Part shown: one piece after another, positions 33,743 to 44,600 of the stretch
Layout of the letters: the number at the start of each line of letters is the position of its first letter
How positions within the stretch are numbered: position 1 is the first letter of the stretch
Source: Ranitomeya variabilis
Taxonomy: Eukaryota; Chordata; Amphibia; Anura; Dendrobatidae
Direction of reading: 5' to 3'
DNA length: 64,000 nt
Assembly (NCBI RefSeq): GCF_051348905.1
Contig: NC_135238.1
Location: 51,698,954 to 51,762,953 of the forward strand
The notes under the pieces: generated by a model
Databases searched by the model: none
What the model saw: only the letters and a program-made list of their open reading frames with translations
Told to the model about the DNA's origin: nothing
Position numbers and translations under genes: made by a program

Positions 33743-34420
33743 CTGCAAGAAACGTATATTTGTTAATTTCCCTATCGATTCAATATCATCAGACTACAGG
33801 TAATACAACATTGTGTGCAGCTCTTAATCCCTTTAATAATCTTATAGCCAATAGTACACACATAGCTGCATCCTGCTCCCTTTAGTTGTAAAAAACTATG
33901 AGAAAATAGAGTAAAATAAATGTGACCTTTTATATTACAACCTATAGCACACACACCACTGTAACTATACATACAGTATATACCATGCAATGTAAAATGA
34001 CTGCTGCACCAAGCCCAAATAATACCTCCATACACTGCACAAATAATAGTTCCATACTTTACCTTAGTAATAGTGCTGAGATCCCCATGTCCTCGGGTCT
34101 ATCAATGATGATGTAGAAAGGACTTGCTGAAAGTTCTCCTGTGGAGATGGCAGAGTTCCCTAAATGGAGGTCCCAGGGAGATGGAGGCCCTCTCCCCGAC
34201 CACAATCCTTCCCTCTACATTGATCTCATATAAAACATTTTTAGATCTCGTACACTTGGCCAATGATTACACAAGTACCTGTTTGACTCTACAATGTACT
34301 GTGATACATTATACAGCTTGTGGCAGGTTTACAATGCTGTTTCCACAATATCTTGCAGCACATACCTGCAAAGCACTCACATTATTACAATGCCTGGTAT
34401 TAGACAAAAGGTCTGGAAAT
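33743..34420. other. Upstream of gene 2 coding start; nothing recognised
   Basis: Between the two host genes. No promoter could be placed with confidence because the first, non-coding exon of gene 2 is not located. Confidence 0.3.
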
Positions 34421-34884
34421 TGAAAGGGAACCTGTCAGGACAGTTTTATTACTAGTGTTATGGCGGTACAGCCAGGGTTGCCATCTGACCAGAAATTCCA
34501 GTTTAATGCACCAGAGGTGAGATATAAAACTTTGAGGCTGTGGACGTTATGACGGAAGTCATGAGCAGACCTGTACAAGAAGAAACGCACCAGTGGTCAG
34601 CGCCATTTTCTACTGGATCTCCATCCTCAGGTGCACAATCATTTGAAGGCCACCATGGAGGAGAGCACCATCGGCTGCCAAACAGAGGTCCACAGCAACA
34701 GAGGACATCAGCAACTTGTCATGGGGAGCAAAATCACAGGACTACATTGCGCCGGCACCAGGAGAAGTGGAAAAAAGAGGAAGCTGCGCACTATGGAGGT
34801 AGTGGCAGGAGAAAGGCACGTTTTTTAATTTTTATTAAAACTTACTTGTTCCGATGCCTAAACCCCTCATTATACGTCATAGTA

Positions 34885-35250
34885 TAAAAGGGGACCAGTC
34901 ATGATGAAAATGGTATCTAGTATCTGATCATCGGGCACAATGTTCTGGAGCAGAAAGAGCTGATGGACATTTTTGTGAGGAAAATTTCAGTAAAACTTGC
35001 ATTTTATTAATTGACATTCTTGGTATTTGTATGCAGGAGTCCGGTGGGCGGTTCTAATCAATGATTGACAGTCTTTCCTGCATGACTGTGCATGTAGACA
35101 TAGCTGTCAATCACTAGTAAGACCGCCCACTAGACTGTCGCCTAGGGATATCAGTGAATAAAATACAACTTTTAGTGAATCTTTCCCCACAAACCGATAT
35201 ATCATTCTACTCAGCTTCTCCTTTTATATACCGTGCTGTCCACAGCACGT
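34885..35250. mobile_element. MITE-like repeat with internal inverted repeat
   Basis: AGTCCGGTGGGCGGTT..ATTGACAG and CTGTCAATCA..ACCGCCCACTAGACT are inverted copies. A similar block is at 18655-18860. The part 34421-34884 may be another old element beginning AGGGAACCTGTCAGG, but its right end is unclear. Confidence 0.45.
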
Positions 35251-36072
35251 GCAACGGGACAGGTTTCAATTAGCATTCAGTATTAGCCAATTGTTGAGGC
35301 TGAATGACAGACATAGATTTTTTAAAAGTTGTGTTACATTCCTATATGATTGGTCTATTCTGCAGCGTTTCTTCTTTGCTACATGCAAACAGCACATAAA
35401 GAAAAAGAGAATGAGATTTCAAAGCATATTCGTGTACTGGGACCAACAAAGAACCCAGACAATTGTATTATGGTGCCACCTACTGGTCATGGTTAAAAAC
35501 TGCAGGTTTTGCTTTAATGTTATACAAAACTATGCAAATTGCCTCTTCTGAGAAAAAGAGGACTTAAACTCTACAGCGCCACCTATTGGAAGTAGCGATC
35601 CTACAAGTCACAATCAACCCTTTAACGAGTCGTGCAATATGACTTAGGATAAAAGCCAAATCAGTATCTCAATTCGCAGACACGGTGTTTCGGGCTTTTT
35701 TTCTATGATTTTTTTTTTCAGTTTAAATAGTGTATGCTAATCTATTTCATATTGTGGTATGAAAAGTCCTCTATGGAACAGACCAAGCCTTATTTCCCAG
35801 TAATAGAGGAAGCTCGGCCCAGATTTCTCCATTCACAGACATAAAGGGAAAGAACAGCACACGTCCACTTCTTTATTTCTGACAAAGTGCGTTTTTGCAC
35901 CCCATTATTGAGAATCCAGTCGTTCTCATTTGCCATGATTGTCCTAAATGGCACAGCAACTTTATTGTAGTGATCAGAGTTTGGAACTGAAGATAGGACG
36001 TGACACCCTAAGCTTTCTCAAGCTAACACTGTCAATCCCTTATGATAAACTCTTACTTTTTATTACATTGAG
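35251..36072. other. Dispersed-repeat-like sequence, no gene
   Basis: Short ORFs only. AGCGCCACCTATTGGAAGT at 35575 looks like part of a common dispersed repeat; the family is not assigned. Confidence 0.35.
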
Positions 36073-37085
36073 GTTACATAGTTACATAGTTATTAAGGTT
36101 GAAGGAAGACTGTAAGTCCATCTAGTTCAACCCATAGCCTAACCTAACATGCCCTAACATGCTGATCCAGAGGAAGGCAAAAAAAAACCATGTGGCAAAG
36201 AGTAACTCCACCATGGGGAAAAAAATTCCTTCCCGACTCCACATACGGCAATCAGACTAGTTCCCTGGATCAACGCCTTATCAAGGAATCTAGTATATAT
36301 AACCTGTAATATTATACTTTTCCAGAAAGGTATCCAGTCCCCTCTTAAATTTAAGTAATGAATCACTCATTACAACATCATACGGCAGAGAGTTCCATAG
36401 TCTCACTGCTCTTACAGTAAAGAATCCGCGTCTGTTATTATGCTTAAACCTTTTTTCCTCCAGACGTAGAGGATGCCCCCTTGTCCCTGTCTCAGGTCTA
36501 TGATTAAAAAGATCATCAGAAAGGTCTTTGTACTGTCCCCTCATATATTTATACATTAAAATAAGATCACCCCTTAGTCTTCGTTTTTCCAAACTAAATA
36601 GCCCCAAGTGTAATAACCTATCTTGGTATTGCAGACCCCCCAGTCCTCTAATAACCTTGGTCGCTCTTCTCTGCACCCGCTCCAGTTCAGCTATGTCTTT
36701 CTTATACACCGGAGACCAGAACTGTGCACAGTATTCTAAGTGTGGTCGAACTAGTGTCTTGTATAGAGGTAAAATTATGTTCTCCTCATGAGCATCTATG
36801 CCTCTTTTAATGCATCCCATTATTTTATTTGCCTTTGTAGCTGCTGCCTGACACTGGCCACTGAATATGAGTTTGTCATCCACCCATACACCCAGGTCTT
36901 TTTCATTGATGGTTTTGCCCAGAGTTTTAGAATTAAGCACATAGTTATACATCTTATTACTTCTACCCAAGTGCATGACCTTACATTTATCCCCATTAAA
37001 GCTCATTTGCCATTTATCAGCCCAAGCTTCTAGTTTACATAAATCATCCTGTAATATAAAATTGTCCTCCCCTGTATTGATTTGA
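36073..37085 (-). mobile_element. CR1-type LINE, 5'-truncated
   Basis: The minus-strand ORF 37006-36290 (238 aa) is the reverse-transcriptase C-terminal region of a CR1 element: MSFNGDKCKVMHLGR, DLGVWVD, YCAQFWSPVYKKDI, ELERVQRRATKVI, FFTVRAVRLWNSLP. The 3' end has CTAGATGGACTTACAGTCTT and then ATAACTATGTAACTATGTAA, the octamer-type tail typical of CR1. Open through the whole retained part, so a fairly recent copy. Confidence 0.9.
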
Positions 37086-37299
37086 GGTGTTAGAATATGC
37101 TTGTCAATCTGTTGTTATTCCCCAGTCTGATAGTTATAAATGGAATTATTATTTCGTTTTTTACTGCAGGCTGTTAAGCAAGATCCTTTTTCTAGAACAA
37201 TCTGCTTGATGGCCACTAGATGTCAATAAATATGTAGCTGGCCCTGGCCTTATTGTATATTTGACAATTTAGCATTGTTCATTCCTATAGAATTTTACA

Positions 37300-38190
37300 C
37301 AGCGGTGTAACTAGAGTCCAATGGACCCCTTGACAACATGTGGGCCTGGTTCTCCTTTGTGTGATTGTCAGATGTATGGGCCCTTGTAGAGTTCCAGATC
37401 CTGTGAAGACATATGTGTTCTCCCATTCCTGAAATAATGGCCCCTATCCTGGGCTCCTTCCAAGCATAATGTCCTTCATTCTGGTCCCTTTCCTGGTATA
37501 ATGTCCCCATCCTGGCCCCTTCCAGTGATAATGTCCTCCATCTTCCTGGTATAATGTCCCTGTATAATATCTTCCATCCTGTGCCCCCTCCTGGTATAAT
37601 GCCCCCTTACTTGAGTCTCTTTCAGCAATATATGGCCTCCATCCTGGTATAATGCAACATTATTCTGGGTCCCTTCCAATACTATATGTCCCCAGGGTCA
37701 GACTGGGGTGCCAAGGGCCCACCTATAACATTGACTTCGGGGGGGGGGGGGGGATTTTTCACCTGCATACAAATATTACACTACCCTCATTCACAAATTT
37801 ACCCATATCTCTATGTAATAATAAGTTGGATTAATGAATGATTATAGGCTTCTTTTTTCTGTACAGAGTGAATCAAGTATGGCCCATACGGTGGGGCTGG
37901 GGGTCCAGATCCGCATAGGGGCCCACTGGAGAATTCCCCTGTTCCCCTATGGGCTAGTCCGAACCTGTATGTCCCCCATTCTGGTATGATTTTCCCCTAC
38001 CTGAGCCTCTGGTATAATGCCCCCCATAGAGGGCCCTTTCCATTAACATGTCTCTTATCCTGGTAAAAATGTGCCCCATCCTGGGCTTCTTCCAGTAATA
38101 ATGTCCCTGTTTTGCAGCTCTTCTCCAACATATATGAAAAAAATAAATTATTCTCCTCACCTCCCCCCATACTCAAAGGACATAACATTC
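37300..38190. repeat. Degenerate minisatellite with an embedded MITE
   Basis: CTGGTATAATG(T/C)CCCC and CATCCTGG(G)CCCCTTCC recur irregularly every 30-40 bp from about 37430 to 37680 and again from 37965 to 38110. Between them, 37692-37970 (CAGGGTCAGACTGGGGTGCC to CTAGTCCGAACCTG) looks like an inserted short element that contains a run of 12 or more G near 37740. Confidence 0.55.
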
Positions 38191-38222
38191 ATTGAGCTTT
38201 ATTGGTTTAAAAAGAAATGCAG

Positions 38223-39112
38223 TGTGACGCCCGGGAGACCGAGGTACCCAGCACCAGATCAAAGAGGTCCGTCTCTTGAGGGGGATGTCACTAGTGGCTT
38301 GACCTGGTGCTGTGGCCTCAGGCGATGCACAGTGTAAGGGATATCATGAAGGAACAGACACTTACTTGATCAGCAGCAGGTCCTCTCAGCTGTGATGACC
38401 CCGATCCTGGATCGATGGCTATTGTCCAAATGAAAGACTGAGGCGCTGAAACGTTTAACCAGTTTACTTCAACAAAAAGGGATTTGCAACCAATACTGTC
38501 ACCGGAGTCTGTATAAGAACTCTGAATTACTTTGACCCTGTCAGGATGTCCACCTCTTATTATGCGCAGTTTCTGTATGGCCCTGCTGCTGTATGTGAAC
38601 TGACTGCCGACTCAATCTGTCTCTTCTGTGCTCTGGTTCAACGGACAACCCGAGTCCTTTTTGTCGGCTTACCCCCTTTGGGAGTACCGCTGAACTCTGT
38701 GTCTGTTGCTGCGTCTTACCCTGGTGAAGCTGATATCACCTCACGTCCTTCCGGTTGCTGTATTATATATAACGAATATAGCCACGGATCCGGTATCCGT
38801 CTCTGCGCCTATTTTGGGTAGAAATTATTGCTACCCGGTTCTCACAATGTCCTTTTTCTCTATTCCTCTTTTCCTACTATGGGTATTACGGGCCTATAAT
38901 CCGTCATAGGGCTGTTAGGAGTTCAGTTATACGACCTCTCACTTTCAGCTCCTCAACCCAACTGCCAGTCCTTTTCTCAGACCAGAATAGATCAAGGGGA
39001 GTCTCTGGAGCTCCCCCTTCTGGCCGGAGATGGTAGTGCAGTCTTGCTATTTTAATATTTGTATTTGGTGTCAATAACTATTTTTGTGGCAAATACCCCT
39101 AGGGGCGCCACA
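38223..39112. repeat. Solo LTR of an LTR retrotransposon
   Basis: About 890 bp, starting TGTGACGCCCGGG and ending GGGGCGCCACA, with GCAG directly repeated at both sides as a target duplication. No internal coding region remains, as expected after LTR-LTR recombination. The family is probably Gypsy-type; age not estimated. It sits in the tail of the Tc1 remnant. Confidence 0.75.
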
Positions 39113-39490
39113 GCAGCAAAGTAAGAAGCTTTCAAAACCAGAAGTGTTAATAGATTATTTTTATCAAATAACGAAATGCAAACTGAATGAACAAAGGAAA
39201 GATAAAAATAAAATCAATATTTGATGTGACTGCCCTTTATAATCAAAACAGCATCAATGCATCAGTTCTTCTAGATACTTGCACACAGTTTTTGAAGGAA
39301 CTTGTCAGGAGGTTGTTCCAAACATCTTGGAGAACCGACCACAGATCTTCTGTGGATGTCGCTTGTGCAGATCCTTCTGTCTCTTCATGTGATCCCAAAC
39401 AGACTGGATGATGTGTGATCAGGGCTCTGTGGGGGCTAAATCATCACTTCCAGGACTCCTTGTCCTTTTTTACCTGATGATAGTGGTTAA

Positions 39491-40085
39491 AGGGAACCTG
39501 TCACCCCCAAAATCGTGGGTGAGGTAAGCCCACCGGCATCAGGGGCTTATCTACAGCATTCTGTAATGCTGTAGATAAGCCGCGGATGTATCCTAAAAGA
39601 TGAGAAAAATACGTTAGATTATACTCACCCAGGGGCGGTCCCGCTGCTGCTACGGGTCCGGCGCCTTCTATCTTCATCAGATGACGTCTTCTTCTGGTCT
39701 TCACGCTGTGGCTCCGGCGCAGGTGTACTTTGTCTGCCCGGTTGAGGGCAGAGCAAAGTACTGCAGTGCACAGGCACCGGGAAGGTCAAAGAGGCCCAGC
39801 GCCTGTGCACTGCAGTACTTTGCTCTGCCCTCAACAGGGCAGATAAAGTACGCCTGCGCAGGAGCCGCAGTGTGAAGACCAGAAGAGGACGTCATCAGAT
39901 GAAGATGGGAGGCGCCAGACCCGTAGCAGCAGCGGGAACGCCCCTGGGTGAGTATAATCTGACGTCTTTTTCTCATCTTTTAGGATACATCAGGGGTTTA
40001 TCTACAGCATTACATAATGCTGTAGATAAGCCCCTGATGCTGGTGGGCTTACCTCACCCACGATTTTGGGGGTGACAAGTTCCAT
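39491..40085. mobile_element. 595-bp foldback MITE with TTAA duplication
   Basis: It starts AGGGAACCTGTCACCCCC, and the right end GGGGGTGACAAGTTCCAT is its inverse; TTAA is on both sides (39487-39490 and 40086-40089). The arms pair along nearly the whole length, for example GGGCTTATCTACAGCATT with AATGCTGTAGATAAGCCC. It shares its terminal 15 bp with the unrelated interior of 29523-30318, so the two are different families with one end type. ORFs here are symmetry artefacts. Confidence 0.85.
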
Positions 40086-40740
40086 TTAATGACATTTTCT
40101 GCGTGTCGGAGTCATTGTCATGCTGCCGAATAAATTCAGAGCTATTCAGACACCTCTCTGATGGTATTGCATGATGGAAAAGTATCTGCCCGTATTTCTC
40201 AGCATTGTGGACATCATTAGTCTTGACTAAATTTCCAAGTCCATCTTCTGAAATATTGTCCCAAAATTTGAAGGAATTTCAACCTTGCTTCACTGTTGCC
40301 TGCAGACACTCATTATTGTACCACTCTACAGCTCTTTGGCGACATACTGCCCATCTAACACAGCCAAACATTTCACACTATGACACATTAATAGACAGTG
40401 CTTATTAGATGAAGCAGATCAGGTGATATCTATTTGTGTAATGAGGGAGGTGCTGCCTAAGAATAAGAACACCTTTTATTAAGGTGTGCAGAATTATTAG
40501 GCACCTTGTTATCCTTAGAAAAATGGGCCAAAATGAGAATTAACTGATATTGGGGCACAATCACAGAACCATCAAAAGTCTTGTTTCAATTAGTCAACAG
40601 GGTCACAAAGAACATGCTGAGAAAAAAAGACCCACATTAACTGCCAAATACCTGAGAAGAATCAAACGTGAAGTGACCATGAAGCTATTATCCTCCAGTG
40701 CTGTCATATTCCAGAACTGCAAACTCTCTGCAGTGCCCAG

Positions 40741-41400
40741 AAGTACAAGGTGTTCAGTGCTAAAAGACATGGCCGAGGTAAGGAGAGTTGAAACCCGACC
40801 ACCACTGGCCAAGAGACAGAAGTACAAGGTGCTCAGTCCTCAGAGACATGGCCAAGGTAAGGAAGGCAGTAACCCAACCACCACTGAGCAAGACACAGAA
40901 GTACAATGTGCTCACAGACATGGCTGAGGTAAGTAAGGCAGAAACCCAGCCACCACTGAGCAAGACACAGAAGTACAAGGTGTTCAGTCCTGAGAGACAC
41001 AGCCGAGGTAAGGAAGGCAGAAAACTATCCACCACTGAGCAAGACACAAAAGTACAAGGTGCTCAGTGCTCAGAGACACGGCCAAGGTAAGGAAGGCAGA
41101 ATACCAACCATCACTGAGCAAGACACAGAAGTACAAGGTGTTCAGAGACATGGCTGAGGTAAGTAAGGCAGAAAACTAATCACCACTGAGCAAGACAGAA
41201 GTACAAGCTGTTCAGTGCTCAGAGACATGGCCGGGGTAAGCAGGCAGAAAACTAACCACCACTGACCAAGACACAGAAGTACAAGGTGTTCAGTGCTCAG
41301 AGACACTGGCGAGATAAAGGAGGGCAGAAACCCAGCCACCACTGAGCAAGAGACAGAAGTACAAGATGATCAGTGCTCAGAAACATGGCCAAGGTAAAAA
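40741..41400 (+). repeat. Nine-unit 79-bp minisatellite born from transposase sequence
   Basis: The anchor AAGTACAAGGTG (or a variant) lies at 40741, 40820, 40899, 40971, 41050, 41129, 41199, 41278 and 41357. Spacings are 79, 79, 72, 79, 79, 70, 79 and 79. Each unit codes a variant of RSTRCSVLRDMAEVRKAETRP, which occurs once in the related transposase at 13228 (KSTRCAILRDMAKVRKAEKRP), so the array grew from that single segment. Confidence 0.9.
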
Positions 41401-41502
41401 TGTATGCTTTTCCACGTAGTTGCATAATAATTCCGCACACAGATATTTTCCTAATAAAGAAAAAAAATGCACTTCTACTTTCTTAAATATTCAGGTTTCA
41501 GG

Positions 41503-41508
41503 TTTATT
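41503..41508 (-). terminator. Candidate polyadenylation signal of gene 1, inside a transposon
   Basis: On the minus strand AATAAA occurs about 110 bases after the TAG of gene 1. It lies within the Tc1-like element, so the 3' UTR would be supplied by the transposon. Confidence 0.5.
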
Positions 41509-41616
41509 AACCTTTTGGATTGAATTTCAGCACTGGAGTTGTTCAATAATAAAACGAATCATGAAAAACGCAAATTGCCTAATAATTCTGCACACAGTGT
41601 ACAAGACAGCTGGAAT

Positions 41617-41687
41617 CTATGGAAGAATCAGATATGTAGTGCAGAGGGAAATGAGTAGTGTCAGAAGAGGCCATGAAGTATTCATCC
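41617..41687 (-). CDS. Gene 1 exon w13: C-terminal hydrophobic tail and stop
   Basis: 71 bases, phase 1 in, acceptor TGTATTTTTCAG, ending TAG at 41619-41617. It encodes GMNTSWPLLTLLISLCTTYL then ILP, a short small-residue plus hydrophobic tail without a cytoplasmic part, which fits GPI attachment. Frame and position follow exon w12 directly. Confidence 0.8.
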
Positions 41688-44600
41688 CTGAAAAATACAG
41701 CATAAAAGACAATTACTACAGCTACTCATAGAACACACTATTCAGCAATATACTGTATATGGCACTATGGATATGACGCATAGAGTAAAAATTTGTGCAA
41801 AACACAAATAATAAACTTACTGAGAGCAAGTGACAACTGTAAAAAATCTATAAGACAAAAACACAAAACAAGTTATATAAAATAAAGAATTACTAGAATG
41901 AAATATCCCTGTTTTTATCATTTTATAGTCAAATCAACAGGACGACAATTATAAGTCAATAGCAACAAACAGTGGTCCTTTGGATCCATGATTTGACTTC
42001 CATTATGAATGTGATGGAGTGTAAATAAAGAGTTAACCATATGGACAATAAAGAGTTTGACTTTCCTACATACAGAAAACTCAGAAACAATATAAAAAGG
42101 CACATGTAAGTCATTGGTTAAAAAAGTGTTCACATATTGTATGATATCGTAGCTGACATCAAAGAATTGGCCAGTATGGTATCATGTGATACAAGTGAAA
42201 TGTAGTTGCCAAAACAACCATTTCCTCGTCAGTTATTTGAGTGGTCACATCATCTTCAAGATAGACATCCAAATGTATCACTAAGCAGAGCATTTCTTCT
42301 ATTAAATGCTCATCTCACTGGGACAAGATTTTGGCACATGAGTTGTTTTTCCCATCAAAACATCTCAAAAGCGAGATCATCATTGTCTACGGCAAGTCAA
42401 CGGTCAAAGAGACAAGACTTCCTGAAAATGGATTTTACGGAAAATAAGCTTAGACAGCCTTTTCCTTTGTTCTCCTCTTATAGCCATCTATCTCAACTAA
42501 ATTCCTACCTCTGAATCTCTGCTACTATTTCATTATGATGAAGGCTGATTAATATCTATTTACCTTTACAAATTATAGGTCCAAACTCCAGAACGAAAAC
42601 TCTGTCGTCATTTACAGCTCTACGAGACTGCGGTCCAGTGCAGACCTGTTACAGAAACAATAAAAAGATAGAAATAAATTTTACATTGTAGGAGTTATCT
42701 CAGCTTGCCAAACACTTTATAAGTAAGCCATTTCAGTGGTCAACTATTATGAACGGAAGAATCACCAGTTGGCAGTACATTCTACAAGTAAAGGATACTA
42801 CCAAGAACATATAATTCTACATGCCGGCCATTATAACAAATGTTCACCAAAGTAATACATATATGGACTATTTCGGCCAGAATAATAGATGTGTTTTCTA
42901 CAGCTACTCTCATCTTTGGCTATCTAGACCACAGCACCTAAATGGTTAGAGACAGGGGTAGGCCTCCATAATAGCCATATTTTACTATTTTGAAGCCCTA
43001 TCATTGGCAGGACTTCATAAAAGGTACTAATCAATTCGCTGTATGTTTATGTCGCCGAAATATTGCAATGCTGGTGGACACCCTTGACGAAGGTTGTTTC
43101 CATGTCCCTGGATCCTGGCTGGGTGGGTGTGCTGTTACCTTAGCAATACGCCACTGCAGACCACATAGTGCATCTTGACATGGCAGATAAGGATCCAATG
43201 AGGTAGATATGCAGATCTTCTGCACAATCCAAGGGCAGGAACTTCACGATTACACATTGCATTGCATTACATGTTGCACAAAACAAGCAGTCCAGAATGG
43301 GAACCTCCATTTTCCTTTGTGAGGGCCGCATGGGTCAATGTGTGTAACTACGACCCCTATCAACTATTTTTAACTTCCATTTTATGTAGGTCTATGGTGT
43401 GCTGCTGCATCTCCATACCTGTTCAACTCCCCTTGGGAGAATACTTGACCTAGCTGAGCCAGTCTTCTCCATGAAGCTGACGTCTGAACCTCAACTTCTT
43501 ATCTAGTATGGATAATGATTGCAATAAGCTCCCACTTTCTTGAGATAAGGATGGAATCCTTCGGCCATTTTTTACTTATTTACTTCAGAAAGTGCAACCA
43601 CAGTATGGTCTCCCTTCTTCATGCAGAACACCCTTTTCAATGCAGTTCTGCTGGACCATAGGTTCTTCCCGTTTTAATACTTCCCACTAACTTTGACTCA
43701 CCGGTTTGCACAATTGTCTCTTGGTATCACAGAGGTTTATTTCACAATGTAGATACACCAGATTGTGGTCTCCAACAAATTTGAACATCTGCAGAGAAAA
43801 ACGTCCTCGTAAAGAGACTCCATTCTCCAGCACCCTGATGCTCGTGTCTTCTTTATTAGGACATCTAGAAAAAATGAAACACTCTCAGAAGTCGTTGTAT
43901 CAGGTTTTTTATTTCTAAGAGCTTAATCAATATTAGTTTATGGCTTATGACCAAGTAATTGGAATATGTATATGTGTATGTGGTTGGAAGGTAGATACTG
44001 TGATCTAGGTTATGGCATTGTGTCAAGGGCAGGAAAGTTAAAAAGCAAATTAGTAAAGTAGAGTAACAATGAAACTACAGAGCAGATATTAATAGGAAAA
44101 ATTCCTACTGAAAGACAGCAAATAGAGTTCTTGAAAAATGTGATAAATTAATACAGAAATGTATTAGAATTTTGTATAACTTTTTTATTACACAATAAAG
44201 ACACTTAATTTGTTGAAATGAAATATGCAATCACTTAACCCATTCACGATATGTGCCGCACATGTCAGCTGTTTTGGACAGCTGACATGTGCCCCTAACA
44301 GCCGCGGGTGGAATCGCGATCCACCCGTGGATATTAATCTGTTAAATGCCACTGTCAATCTCTGACAATGCCTATCGGCGCCCGTGTCAGATGTCCACGG
44401 GTCGCCGATGGGTTGGCATGACAACTCGGGGTCTGAACTCAGTCGGCGCTCATAGCAAGTGAGCATTTCTGCTACACACAGGCAATCTGATCTTCTTATC
44501 GGACAACTGCAGCTTCTAGTCTATTGAACCATGCTAAAAGTAAAGAAAAGTGATTTAAAAAATCTAAAAAAAATAAAAAAAATGTAAAAGTTCAAATCAC

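Larger units (their letters stand above)
38195..40400 (-). mobile_element. Tc1-like remnant carrying two nested insertions
   Basis: Pieces 38195-38222, 39113-39490 and 40086-40400 read together as the antisense of one Tc1-family element (3' tail AAAGTAAGAAGCTTTCAAAA, then TGGAGAACCGACCACAGATC and CTGCAGACACTCATTATTGT). A solo LTR sits in its tail and a foldback sits in its transposase region at a TTAA that the intact family also has at that place. No open transposase frame remains. Confidence 0.75.
40480..41602 (+). mobile_element. Tc1-like relative with an internal tandem expansion
   Basis: The left end AAGGTGTGCAGAATTATTAGGC and the right end TTGCCTAATAATTCTGCACA are inverse to each other. 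The interior from 40543 aligns to the N-terminal transposase region of 13228-13590: RRIKREVTMKLLSSSAVIFQ compares with RKIKREAAKMLFATSFAIFQ. The catalytic region is absent; instead a 79-bp segment is repeated. The right tail matches 14395-14580. It ends 14 bases past the stop codon of gene 1. Confidence 0.8.

Noticed and set aside
41821-41836. A 16-base exon candidate (acceptor TTTTTACAG, donor GTAAGT) between gene 1 exons w12 and w13
   Set aside because: Including it shifts the frame and loses the hydrophobic tail and stop; direct w12-w13 splicing gives a coherent family-like C-terminus.
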